DNA from: Hymenobacter jejuensis
GTDB taxonomy: Bacteria > Bacteroidota > Bacteroidia > Cytophagales > Hymenobacteraceae
Direction of reading: 5' to 3'
DNA length: 64,000 nt
Assembly (NCBI RefSeq): GCF_006337165.1
Contig: NZ_CP040896.1
Location: 1,178,001-1,242,000 of the forward strand
Positions 24,001 to 31,101 of the stretch are shown here, one piece after another. How positions within the stretch are numbered: position 1 is the stretch's first letter; every line of letters begins with the position of its first letter. Under the pieces are notes generated by a model. That model saw only the letters and a list, made by a program, of their open reading frames with translations, did no database searches and was not told the origin of the DNA. A program made the position numbers and the translations under genes.

Positions 24001-26589
24001 CGCGACCGCGTGCTGGACCATTTCTACGTGAACACCGACGAGAAATCGGCCCGCGTCAGCATCCCGATTCGGGGCAATCACGTGCCGAATATCTACGTCA
24101 CGGCCACCGCCATCCGCGAAATCACCGACAACCGCCTGCCGCTCACCGTGGCCCGCGGCTTCGTGCCCCTGACGGTAGAAAAGCCCGCCGCCCGCCTGCA
24201 AGTGGCGCTCAACGTGCCCCAGCAAAGCCGCTCGCAAACCTGGCAAACCATTGAGGCGACCACCGCGCCCGGCGCCAACGTGACGCTGGCCGTGGTAGAC
24301 GAAGGCATCCTGCAAATGAAGGATTACCGCACGCCCGACCCCTACGGCTATTTCTACCAGAAGCGCGCCCTGGAAGTCTCGGCTTACGACGTATATCCGT
24401 TCCTGCTGCCCGAACTCGGCACCAGCAGCTCCGGCGGCGACGGCTACGACCTTTCGCGCCGCACTACGCCCGTGCCTTCGCGCCGCGTGAAGCTGCTGGC
24501 CAAATGGAGCGGCGTGCTCCGCGCCGACGCCAGCGGCAAAGTGCGCTACCGCGTGCGCATTCCGCAATTCTCTGGTGCAGTGCGTGTTATGGCCGCCGCC
24601 TACAAAGACGACGCCTTTGGCTCCGCCGAACGCGCCATGCGCATCGCCGATCCGGTGGTCATCAGCACCAGCCTCCCCCGCTTCCTAAGCCCCGGCGACA
24701 CGATTGACGTGCCAGTGACGCTGACGAATACGACAAAGGAAAAAATAACTGGCACTTTGTATATTGGTCCTAAAGGGCCCATTGAAGTGTTAAATACTCC
24801 TTTGATAGAGAAAGGAACTGGCCTTGGAGAAGTCAGCTCTACTACCGATGAAGTTGACATTTCAAGCAATAGCGAGAGGCGAGTTGTGTTTAAGTTGAAG
24901 GCCAAACAAGCCTTCGGGAATAGCCTAGTGAGAGTAGCTTTTGAAGTGCACAGTCCAACTCTTCTCAAGCCGGGACATCACAACAAATCCTACCACGAGG
25001 AAAATGAACTCCCAGTCCGACCCGCTTCGCCGCTAGAAAAGCGCACCGGCTCCGGCATCGTAAAAGGCGGCAGTGGGCAAACGCTGAACCTGAAAACCGA
25101 CTTCCTGCCTTCGTCGCTGCGGAGCCAGCTGGTGGTGAGCCGCTCGCCGATGACGGAGTTTGCCAAAGACCTGCGCTACCTGCTGCAATACCCGTACGGC
25201 TGCCTGGAGCAAACCGTGTCGGCGGCGTTTCCGCAGCTGTATTACGGCGATCTGGCGGCTACGCTGGGGCAGCAAGGCAAGGCCACGCGCTTCAACCCCA
25301 ACTACAACGTGCAGGAAGCCATCCGCAAAATCGAGTCGCAGCAACTCTACAACGGCTCGCTCAGCTACTGGCCCGGCGGCGACTACGACAACTGGTGGGC
25401 CACGGCCTACGCCGCGCACTTCCTGCTGGAAGCCCAGCGCGCCGGTTTCGACGTGAATAAGTCGGTGCTGGACAAGGTGTTGCGCTACCTGCAATTCCGC
25501 AACCGCAAGCGCGAAACCGAGCCCTACCAGTACTTCGACGCCAACAACATCGCGCGCCAGAAAACCATCGCCAAAAAGGAAATTGCCTACGGCCTGTACG
25601 TGCTCGCGCTGGCCGGACGCCAGGATGCCGTGGCGCAGAACTACTACAAAGCCAACCGCCAGCTGCTGGCTCAGGATTCTAAGTTCCTGCTGGCTTGCAC
25701 GTTCTCGCTCAACGGCAACGTGAATAGCTTCCGCAATATGCTGCCCACCAAGTTCGGCGGCGAAACCGCGGCGGCCCGCGCCCTGGATGGCTCATTCTAC
25801 TCGCCCATTCGCGATGAAGCCTTGGTGCTGAACGCCTTGCTGGAAGCCGACCCCGGCAACTCGCAAGTAACCATGCTCACACGCCAGCTCAGCCGGCAAA
25901 TGAAGCAGGCTGGCTGGCTGAATACCCAGGAACGGGCCTTTGCCTTGCTGGCCTTGGGCAAAGTAGCCCGCCAGAACGCCAACAGCACCGTAACCGCCTT
26001 GCTACTAGCTGATAACAAGCTGGTTGGCAGCTTCACAGGTAACAACTTGACTATCAACACGATATCAAATAGACAAATTTCTATGCGCACCAGTGGCGTG
26101 GGCAGCCTCTATTATTTCTGGGAGATGGAAGGCATTTCGCCCACCAACACCGTGCGCGAAGAAGACGCCTATCTGAAAGTGCGGCGCACGTTTTTGGACC
26201 GGAATGGCAATGCCGTAGGTGCTGCTTCTTTCAAGCAAAATGATTTGGTGGTAGTCCGCATCACGATTCAGGCAGCGGACGCAGCCGGCGAGGTTAAAAA
26301 CGTGGCCATCACCGACTTGCTGCCCGCGGGGCTGGAAATTGAAAACCCACGCATCGGCGCCGTCCGCGACCTGACCTGGGCCAAGGACGCCGCCCAACCC
26401 GATTACCTCGACCTGCGTGACGACCGCATCAATCTGTTCACCACCGTCACGGGCACACCGAAGAATTTCTACTACGTCGCGCGGGCCGTATCAAAGGGCA
26501 CCTTCCGCCTAGGCCCCGTAAGCGCCGACGCGATGTACAACGCTGAGTATCACAGCTACAATGGCGCTGGCGTAGTGCGGGTACGCTAG
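21040..26589 (+). CDS. Bacterial alpha-2-macroglobulin family lipoprotein with thioester motif
   Basis: A 1849-residue protein. The signal LLVLLALLCACSKSS has a lipobox cysteine near residue 21. It continues with macroglobulin-like beta domains, an MG2-type segment AFLYGDRDLYRPGDTIRTNT near residue 590 and KYQPGETANLLLKTPF. The thioester domain carries LQYPYGCLEQTVSAAF, with C1388-L-E-Q1391 able to form the reactive bond. Family members trap proteases in the periplasm and are usually paired with penicillin-binding protein 1C. Here pbpC lies 4.5 kb downstream, separated by an S8 protease and a chagasin-like inhibitor. A stretch around 24720-25020 has AT-richer codons than the rest. The gene ends 5 bp before a composite repeat. 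Confidence 0.93.
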   Translation: MISSRLLRLPLLVLLALLCACSKSSSDGDAASGSPEGEEISPYQNIVFTFDEPLGQGKVSHWDTVQYVQFEPAVRGKFKWTGDRELTFSPQEPFRPATAFQAAWRPSALAAAKEKSLPKLSRSRFHTPDLRMKDPQVFWSQSRRAAGTAEMRANLLFNYAVRPADVQPLLRITQDGRPVAFEVVNSTQADSVVGVALTQDVRVGEPLKLEIASGLRAIGSDRGTKSPLAAQVAVPDQQTLLVREVTPSLVDGEPIITVLTNQPVSADEITPLIAVQPAVAFSVEALESGFVLKGGFDVDKTYQVSLRSGLRGALGGQLAEPFTQTVSFVDERPTLSFANGDKAMYLDALGARNLGIRVSEIEKVQVTIAKVYANNIQQLLRGGTQYGYPEYNEEDGESDQGEDGEYIDRSFQYYDVENLGNVLSERTYTVSGLPKQQGMRLLNLSFKDLEFTGPLKGLYVVKIQDTERQWLQVSKLVAVTDIGLIVKQGKAGSTLVFANSIRNAKPLSGVEVRFVSSNNQIMGKGVTNREGVAKFDSTAQNGRFRLSMVTALSGNDFTFLDLPRSRVETSRFEVGGLQSNAARYQAFLYGDRDLYRPGDTIRTNTVVRTEDWKSPPANLPVKIRLLLPTGKEYASLRKKLTAAGSFESSFILPPAVMTGLYTLEVLTGNDVLLTSRKISVEEFIPDRLKVTVKAAPAVAKPGQSVSTNIVATNLFGPPAADRKFEVEFSLKEKPFHPKQYADYSFSISSGERRKGNYGNQESTPISDRFEKTVREGTTFTNGSGTAIYEIPDYKDLGTLEGTAFATVFDESGRPVNRLATFEVQTQPVLFGVKNLPELISTKQALPLEFVALTPGGQPITAQAQIQVVRLLWETVIERQGGRYVYNSQKREQPILSQTRSISGSSKLEFTPLYSGEYEVRVSRPGAQTYVASHFYAYGYGDTQSNSFEVNNEGEVTIEADKEKYQPGETANLLLKTPFAGRVLVTVERDRVLDHFYVNTDEKSARVSIPIRGNHVPNIYVTATAIREITDNRLPLTVARGFVPLTVEKPAARLQVALNVPQQSRSQTWQTIEATTAPGANVTLAVVDEGILQMKDYRTPDPYGYFYQKRALEVSAYDVYPFLLPELGTSSSGGDGYDLSRRTTPVPSRRVKLLAKWSGVLRADASGKVRYRVRIPQFSGAVRVMAAAYKDDAFGSAERAMRIADPVVISTSLPRFLSPGDTIDVPVTLTNTTKEKITGTLYIGPKGPIEVLNTPLIEKGTGLGEVSSTTDEVDISSNSERRVVFKLKAKQAFGNSLVRVAFEVHSPTLLKPGHHNKSYHEENELPVRPASPLEKRTGSGIVKGGSGQTLNLKTDFLPSSLRSQLVVSRSPMTEFAKDLRYLLQYPYGCLEQTVSAAFPQLYYGDLAATLGQQGKATRFNPNYNVQEAIRKIESQQLYNGSLSYWPGGDYDNWWATAYAAHFLLEAQRAGFDVNKSVLDKVLRYLQFRNRKRETEPYQYFDANNIARQKTIAKKEIAYGLYVLALAGRQDAVAQNYYKANRQLLAQDSKFLLACTFSLNGNVNSFRNMLPTKFGGETAAARALDGSFYSPIRDEALVLNALLEADPGNSQVTMLTRQLSRQMKQAGWLNTQERAFALLALGKVARQNANSTVTALLLADNKLVGSFTGNNLTINTISNRQISMRTSGVGSLYYFWEMEGISPTNTVREEDAYLKVRRTFLDRNGNAVGAASFKQNDLVVVRITIQAADAAGEVKNVAITDLLPAGLEIENPRIGAVRDLTWAKDAAQPDYLDLRDDRINLFTTVTGTPKNFYYVARAVSKGTFRLGPVSADAMYNAEYHSYNGAGVVRVR

Positions 26590-26594
26590 AAACT

Positions 26595-26902
26595 CCCCTC
26601 CTCAGCTGAGGAGGGGACGCCGTCGCGAAGCGGCGGCTGGGGTGGTTGACCTCGTTGCTAATGTTGTTTAGCGTGCCCTCTCCCAAAAGTTCTCAAAAGG
26701 CGGTCCTGCTGAGCTTGCCGAAGCATTTCTACTGGTCAGTAATCCCAACGAAGCGGGAGAGATGCTTCGGCAAGCTCAGCAGGACGTTCTAATTCGGCAT
26801 GCCGGTCTACAGAAAGACCTTCTATGGATAGGGCTTTCTGGAGAAACAATCAAATAACGTCGTCAACCACCCCTAGCCCCTCCTCAGGTGAGGAGGGGAA
26901 CT
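26595..26902. repeat. Composite repeat: GC-family palindromes F and G enclosing a CTGAGC-family hairpin
   Basis: Outer copies of the CCTCCTCAGSTGAGGAGG palindrome are at 26595-26616 and 26877-26898. They are followed and preceded, respectively, by GGGGTGGTTGAC and its complement GTCAACCACCCC, so the unit is an inverted repeat of about 300 bp. Inside it at 26703-26785 is a second copy of the CTGAGCTTGCCGAAGCAT hairpin seen at 448-526. It carries no reading frame of its own and lies just after the alpha-2-macroglobulin stop codon. Confidence 0.85.
26703..26785. repeat. CTGAGCTTGCCGAAGCAT-family hairpin, copy 2 (nested)
   Basis: GTCCTGCTGAGCTTGCCGAA on the left pairs with TTCGGCAAGCTCAGCAGGAC on the right around about 40 bases. 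The arm core is identical to the copy at 448-526 while the outer four bases differ in a compensated way (CATG versus CCTG). Confidence 0.85.
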
Positions 26903-26964
26903 AGACTCTAGCTTTTTAGCCTTGGCTCTCTAGCCTTAGCCTCGTAGCTGCTAACTTCTACTTT

Positions 26965-27036
26965 TGTTGATCATTCGGGCATAAAAAAGGCCCTGCTCGG
27001 TGGAGCAGGGCCTTTTTTATGCCCGAATGATCAACA
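26965..27036. terminator. Bidirectional terminator with 34-bp perfect arms
   Basis: Bases 26965-26998 are the exact reverse complement of 27003-27036, around a 4-base loop. The GC-rich inner stem (GGCCCTGCTC) is flanked by AAAAAA on the left and TTTTTT on the right, so it can terminate in both directions. The arms extend another 17 bases past the T-tract. It lies 4 bp beyond the S8 protease stop codon. Confidence 0.92.
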
Positions 27037-27040
27037 GAGC

Positions 27041-29773
27041 TTACTGAAGCACCAGACGCTGGGTATTAACTGTTTCGCCCGTTTTTACCTTAAACAGGTA
27101 AGTGCCTTTTGCTAAGCCACTTGCGTCGAACTGCACTTGGTGATTGCCGGCAGCTTCGGCGCCGGTTACTAGGGTTTTTACCTTGCGGCCCATGGCGTTA
27201 TACACTTCCACGCTCACCGGGCCTTCCTGCGCCAAGTTGTAGGTAATGGTAGTGCTGCCCGTGAAGGGGTTCGGGTAAGCTTTGGTTTCGTTGACCAAAA
27301 GAGCCGAAGCTTTATCGGCCAAGGTGCTGCTGGCCACGGCTTGAGCGGCTGGCTGGGTCAGGGCGTTGTACTGCGGGAAAGTACGAGTGGCGATCACCGC
27401 GAAGTCGGCACGGGTAACGGTTTGTGACGGCTTGAAGGTGGCGTGCACCGTGGGAAACAAATCGTATGGCCCTTGCTTAACGGTGTAGTACGCATTGATC
27501 AGGTTCAGCTCCAGCGCGATGCTCACGTAGCCTTCCAGGCCGGCCGGAATGCTGGCTGCGTCATCCACCGGGATGGTTTTGCCATCTACCTGCACAGTTA
27601 CCGCTTTGCCGTTGCGACCGAGGGCACTTTGTTGGAAGCCCAGGCCTTGCACCAGCGAGTAAGCCAGGGAAGCACGGTTTACCAAAGCACCCGGCGAGAA
27701 TTTACCGGTCGCGGTGGGCAGCATTACGCCGTTGTACAGATTAAAGCGATCGCGCAAAGCAGCACCCTTAGCAGCAACAGATTCTGTCAGAAGAATTTCG
27801 CTGGCGGCCACGTCGGAGAAGGTGCGCGAGCCGTCGGTGGGGAAGTACTGCTTGATGCCCTGGCCCATGAGCAGGTAGTCGGCCAGCTGAATGCGGGTAA
27901 GCGGCGCATCGGGCTTGAAGCCGGTAGCAAGGCCATCGACGAGGCGATTGGTAACGGCCATCTTGATGGAAGCTTCGGCCGGGTGGCCTACAATGTCAGC
28001 GAGGTTGGTCGTGCCGCTGGGCGTCAGCAGCGAGATCTTGCCGGTCACTGTTTCGGGCAATGCTATCCCGCGCACACCGTCGACTTTCAACGTCCAGGTG
28101 CCGCCAACGGGCGACGCTACTGCCACACTGCGGTCGGTGCTCAGCGTGAACGTAACGGGAGTGCCGGAGCTGTACTGCACGCCGTTGGGATCAATCAGAA
28201 TGAGATTGGTGAGGTTGCCCGTCTGGCCTAGCAACCCGGTAGAAGATATTTTGGCTTCTAGGCTATTGGTGCCGGCAGCTACCGAGAAAGTAAACTGGTT
28301 GCCCGTCGTGAGCACGGGATTGTAGTTCACCGTAAACGGAATGTTGGTAGTCTGCGCGTTCACGCTGCTGTTGAAGCGGCGGGTAGCATTCACCGTCGAG
28401 CCAAAATCCGTGGAGCGGAAAGCCTTATCTACAGCGGCATAAGCGTTGATGTAGCCCGAGCCAACTTCCCAGGTTTCGTGGCCGGGCATGTTGGTAGCGG
28501 TTTTCTGGATAATATCTTTTACCTGAGACGGCGACAGTGAAGGTTTGGCTTCCAGAATCAGGGCGACCACCCCGGCCACGTGCGGCGTAGCCATAGAAGT
28601 GCCGCTCATGTGGGTGTAGAACGGAATCAGTGCCGGAGGTAATGCAGCAGCATCGGTTTGGGCTCCTAAAGAGGAAACGGGTGCAACGGCACGGGTCGAA
28701 ACCACATCCACGCCCGGTGCTATGATGACGGGCTCGTTTTTGTAAGTCCAGGTTTCGCCGTCCACGACAATAGTGCCCTGCTCGCCACGTACGCCGCGGG
28801 AAGAAAAGTCAGCCAACAGCCCGTTGCGGTCGCCGGCACCTACCGAAATGGTCCAGGGGGCAATAGCGTACGGGTTGTGAGTATCGGCGCCAGGGCCTTC
28901 GTTGCCCGCCGCAAATACCACCACCATGCCACGGTCGTAGCACTTTTTGGTTACTACGTTAATGGGGTCGTTGGGGTCAAACGCTCCGCTGCTCCCGAAG
29001 GAGTTGCTGATTACGCGGATGTTATACTGAAACTGGTGCGTAAGCGCATAGTCGAATCCGCCAATGGCATCCAGCACGAGCAGTGCCCCACCCGAACCGT
29101 AGCCGAGCAGCGAAGCCCCAGGCGCAACGCCTTCGTATTTGCCCGACGAACGAGCGCCGCTCCCGCCCACGATGCCCGCGCAATGCGTACCGTGGCCCGA
29201 GTTGGTGTCAGTATTGGGCACTCCTTCCAAATAAGTCACCGGAAGCATCGCATCCAGCGAGTTTAAGTTGGTAGAACCTAATGTATTCTGTACCAGATGA
29301 GTACTAAACTTGATGTCTTCGTGGGTTCCGTCTACGCCGCTGTCGTTGATGAGCACGCCAATACCCTTGCCGGAAACCGGCGTACCGTTGTTGCGAGCCG
29401 TGATTTGCGCATCGGTCCGCAGGCGCTTCACGCCGGTCAGGTTGGTATCGTCGTAGTTGTAATAATCAAGCTTCTTGTTGATATACAACGACTTCACTTG
29501 TGGGTTTTGGGCCAGCGCATTCACCTGCGCAGCCGTAGCCAACACGCCAGCTACGGGCAGTGCCCGAAACGATATGCCCTTGGTAATGCCAAGTTGCTGC
29601 AACAAAGCGAGTTGGGCAGGCTGCGGTGCTCCGTCACCTTGGAAAGTGACGATTACTTGGGCAATTGGGGTGGTTTGCAGTGCGGCACGCAAAGCGGGAT
29701 CTACGGTTGCCTGCCCAAATAAGCTACTGGCCTTGAGGCCAGCCAAGACGAGAACTGCGAAGAGTTTCTTCAT
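27041..29773 (-). CDS. Secreted S8 (subtilisin-like) protease with SLH-like repeats and T9SS sorting domain
   Basis: About 910 residues. A signal peptide (MKKLFAVLVLAGL) is followed by an inhibitor-I9-like prodomain (residues 30-105) and the S8 catalytic domain: D144 in LINDSGVDGTHED, H194 in NSGHGTHCAGI, oxyanion N291 in AAGNEGPG, S393 in MSGTSMATPHVAG. A beta-sandwich follows, then three repeats resembling S-layer homology motifs (VDGLATGFKPDAPLTRIQLA, GKFSPGALVNRASLAY, ATFKPSQTVTRADFAV). The C-terminal sorting domain (KAYPNPFTGSTTITYNL ... GTYLFKVKTGE) marks it for type IX secretion. I chose the ATG at 29773 at the signal peptide. It is divergent from a chagasin-like inhibitor gene. The combination of SLH-like repeats and a T9SS tail is unusual. 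Confidence 0.92.
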   Translation of the reverse strand: MKKLFAVLVLAGLKASSLFGQATVDPALRAALQTTPIAQVIVTFQGDGAPQPAQLALLQQLGITKGISFRALPVAGVLATAAQVNALAQNPQVKSLYINKKLDYYNYDDTNLTGVKRLRTDAQITARNNGTPVSGKGIGVLINDSGVDGTHEDIKFSTHLVQNTLGSTNLNSLDAMLPVTYLEGVPNTDTNSGHGTHCAGIVGGSGARSSGKYEGVAPGASLLGYGSGGALLVLDAIGGFDYALTHQFQYNIRVISNSFGSSGAFDPNDPINVVTKKCYDRGMVVVFAAGNEGPGADTHNPYAIAPWTISVGAGDRNGLLADFSSRGVRGEQGTIVVDGETWTYKNEPVIIAPGVDVVSTRAVAPVSSLGAQTDAAALPPALIPFYTHMSGTSMATPHVAGVVALILEAKPSLSPSQVKDIIQKTATNMPGHETWEVGSGYINAYAAVDKAFRSTDFGSTVNATRRFNSSVNAQTTNIPFTVNYNPVLTTGNQFTFSVAAGTNSLEAKISSTGLLGQTGNLTNLILIDPNGVQYSSGTPVTFTLSTDRSVAVASPVGGTWTLKVDGVRGIALPETVTGKISLLTPSGTTNLADIVGHPAEASIKMAVTNRLVDGLATGFKPDAPLTRIQLADYLLMGQGIKQYFPTDGSRTFSDVAASEILLTESVAAKGAALRDRFNLYNGVMLPTATGKFSPGALVNRASLAYSLVQGLGFQQSALGRNGKAVTVQVDGKTIPVDDAASIPAGLEGYVSIALELNLINAYYTVKQGPYDLFPTVHATFKPSQTVTRADFAVIATRTFPQYNALTQPAAQAVASSTLADKASALLVNETKAYPNPFTGSTTITYNLAQEGPVSVEVYNAMGRKVKTLVTGAEAAGNHQVQFDASGLAKGTYLFKVKTGETVNTQRLVLQ

Positions 29774-30257
29774 GGGTAAAGGTTTGGTGATAAGCTGTTT
29801 GGTGGGGGAAAGGAGAAAAAAAGGACAAAAGGAGCCGGCCGCCACGTATGGCGCTTTCTCGAAAAGCAGTAAGTAGCACCTAAGGCCAAGCCCGAAACAG
29901 GCTTTTATCGGCTCTGCATCATCTACGAGATGCCCTGAAAATGGGATTCACCTCAAATGTGATTTTTGTAAAAAAATTGTCTTTATATTGAAATTGTCTT
30001 TATATAAATTCAATTATTTGTAATTATTGTAATATTTTCACCTTTATGGATATTTATATAAAGCACTAATAGTCAACGAGTACCCTTTGAGACAACGGTA
30101 ACTAACCTATCTCTGGGCTAGCTTCTAAACGGGTTATGCAGCTTTCTAGAGGCCTACGAAGTGCAGGTTGCAACGGTTTTAGCAAGAAGCTGAGCTATAG
30201 CCTTTTAATTCGGATGCCGTAGAACTGAACCATGCCTTGCTATCGAGCCTCCTACTT
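29774..30257. promoter_or_regulatory. AT-rich divergent intergenic region (protease / inhibitor genes)
   Basis: 484 bp between the divergent S8 protease and inhibitor genes. The part 29940-30075 is strikingly AT-rich for this genome and holds two direct copies of AAATTGTCTTTATAT (29974-29988 and 29991-30005, 17 bp apart). No reading frame is convincing. It likely contains both promoters and possibly a regulator site. Confidence 0.55.
29974..30005. repeat. Tandem direct repeat AAATTGTCTTTATAT x2
   Basis: Two identical 15-bp units with a 17-bp period inside the AT-rich region upstream of the S8 protease. The spacing of about one and a half helical turns is compatible with a regulator site, but no binding protein can be named. 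Confidence 0.7.
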
Positions 30258-31049
30258 ATGAAAATGCCCCGGCTGCTTCCTGTAGCATTTCGTGAAAGTG
30301 TTGCCGCGCTGTATGTTCTGCTCGTTTTGGGAAGTGCCCGGCCCCAGTCGTTATGGGCGCAAAACCAGAATCAGCAGCACACGAGCATTGTCACGCTGAC
30401 GGCTGAAAGCTCGGGTAAGCCGCTACAGCTATCGCTAGGCGATGTGCTTATTATCCGACTCCCGGCGGCTGGCGGTCCCGGTCCCGCGTGGCGGGTAATG
30501 GACCTCGTACCCGGTATGCTCGCCCTGACTAGTAACACCAAACTACCGGGCATCCTGAGCGGCGTACCCGGCGCACCCTTCACCCAAGAGCTTCGCTTTC
30601 AAACGATTGGCCCAGGTGGCCAGATGCTAACATTGGTTTCCGTCGCGCCAGGCAGGAGCTATTCGCCCATTGGCGACTTATTCCAGACGTATGTAACTGT
30701 TGATCAGCCGGGAGTAGCCAAAAACGTCAGTTTCAGCGAGCGCGGCAACCGAAGCCAAGTCACCGTCAACAAAGGCGACCAACTGACCGTGCAACTCGAA
30801 ACGACAGTTGGGTCTACGTTTCAGTGGGAAGCTGTTCCGGTGTCCAATGGCATTGTGAAGCTGGTAAAGCAGCAAGTGGGGCCCGACAAGCCTCGAAAGA
30901 AAGTCAAAGTAGGCGCGCCCGAGGACGTGGTTTTTCAATACCAAGCGTTAAATTCCGGACAAACTACCGTCAAGTTTCTTTACCGCGATACTGCCGACAA
31001 CGAGGCCCCGCCGAAGCGCACATTTGAGCTGGCCGTGACGGTGCCCTAA
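30258..31049 (+). CDS. Two-domain chagasin-like (I42) protease inhibitor, exported
   Basis: About 263 residues with an N-terminal hydrophobic signal (ALYVLLVLGSARPQSLWAQ). Two beta-sandwich repeats resemble chagasin-family cysteine-protease inhibitors. Repeat 1 has LGDVLIIRLPAAGGPGPAWR and repeat 2 has KGDQLTVQLETTVGSTFQWE. Repeat 2 continues with GAPEDVVFQYQALNSGQTTV and KFLYRD, the family's typical second and third loops. Loop sequences differ from the canonical NPTTG motif, so target specificity is uncertain. The start at ATG 30258 is preferred over a TTG at 30237. It is divergent from the S8 protease and 52 bp before pbpC; together with the alpha-2-macroglobulin the context is extracytoplasmic protease control. 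Confidence 0.68.
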   Translation: MKMPRLLPVAFRESVAALYVLLVLGSARPQSLWAQNQNQQHTSIVTLTAESSGKPLQLSLGDVLIIRLPAAGGPGPAWRVMDLVPGMLALTSNTKLPGILSGVPGAPFTQELRFQTIGPGGQMLTLVSVAPGRSYSPIGDLFQTYVTVDQPGVAKNVSFSERGNRSQVTVNKGDQLTVQLETTVGSTFQWEAVPVSNGIVKLVKQQVGPDKPRKKVKVGAPEDVVFQYQALNSGQTTVKFLYRDTADNEAPPKRTFELAVTVP

Positions 31050-31101
31050 GCCTCGCGGCTTGCGCGGCCTGAGCTTCGGAAGTGGCTTTTTACCTTGCCG
31101 C

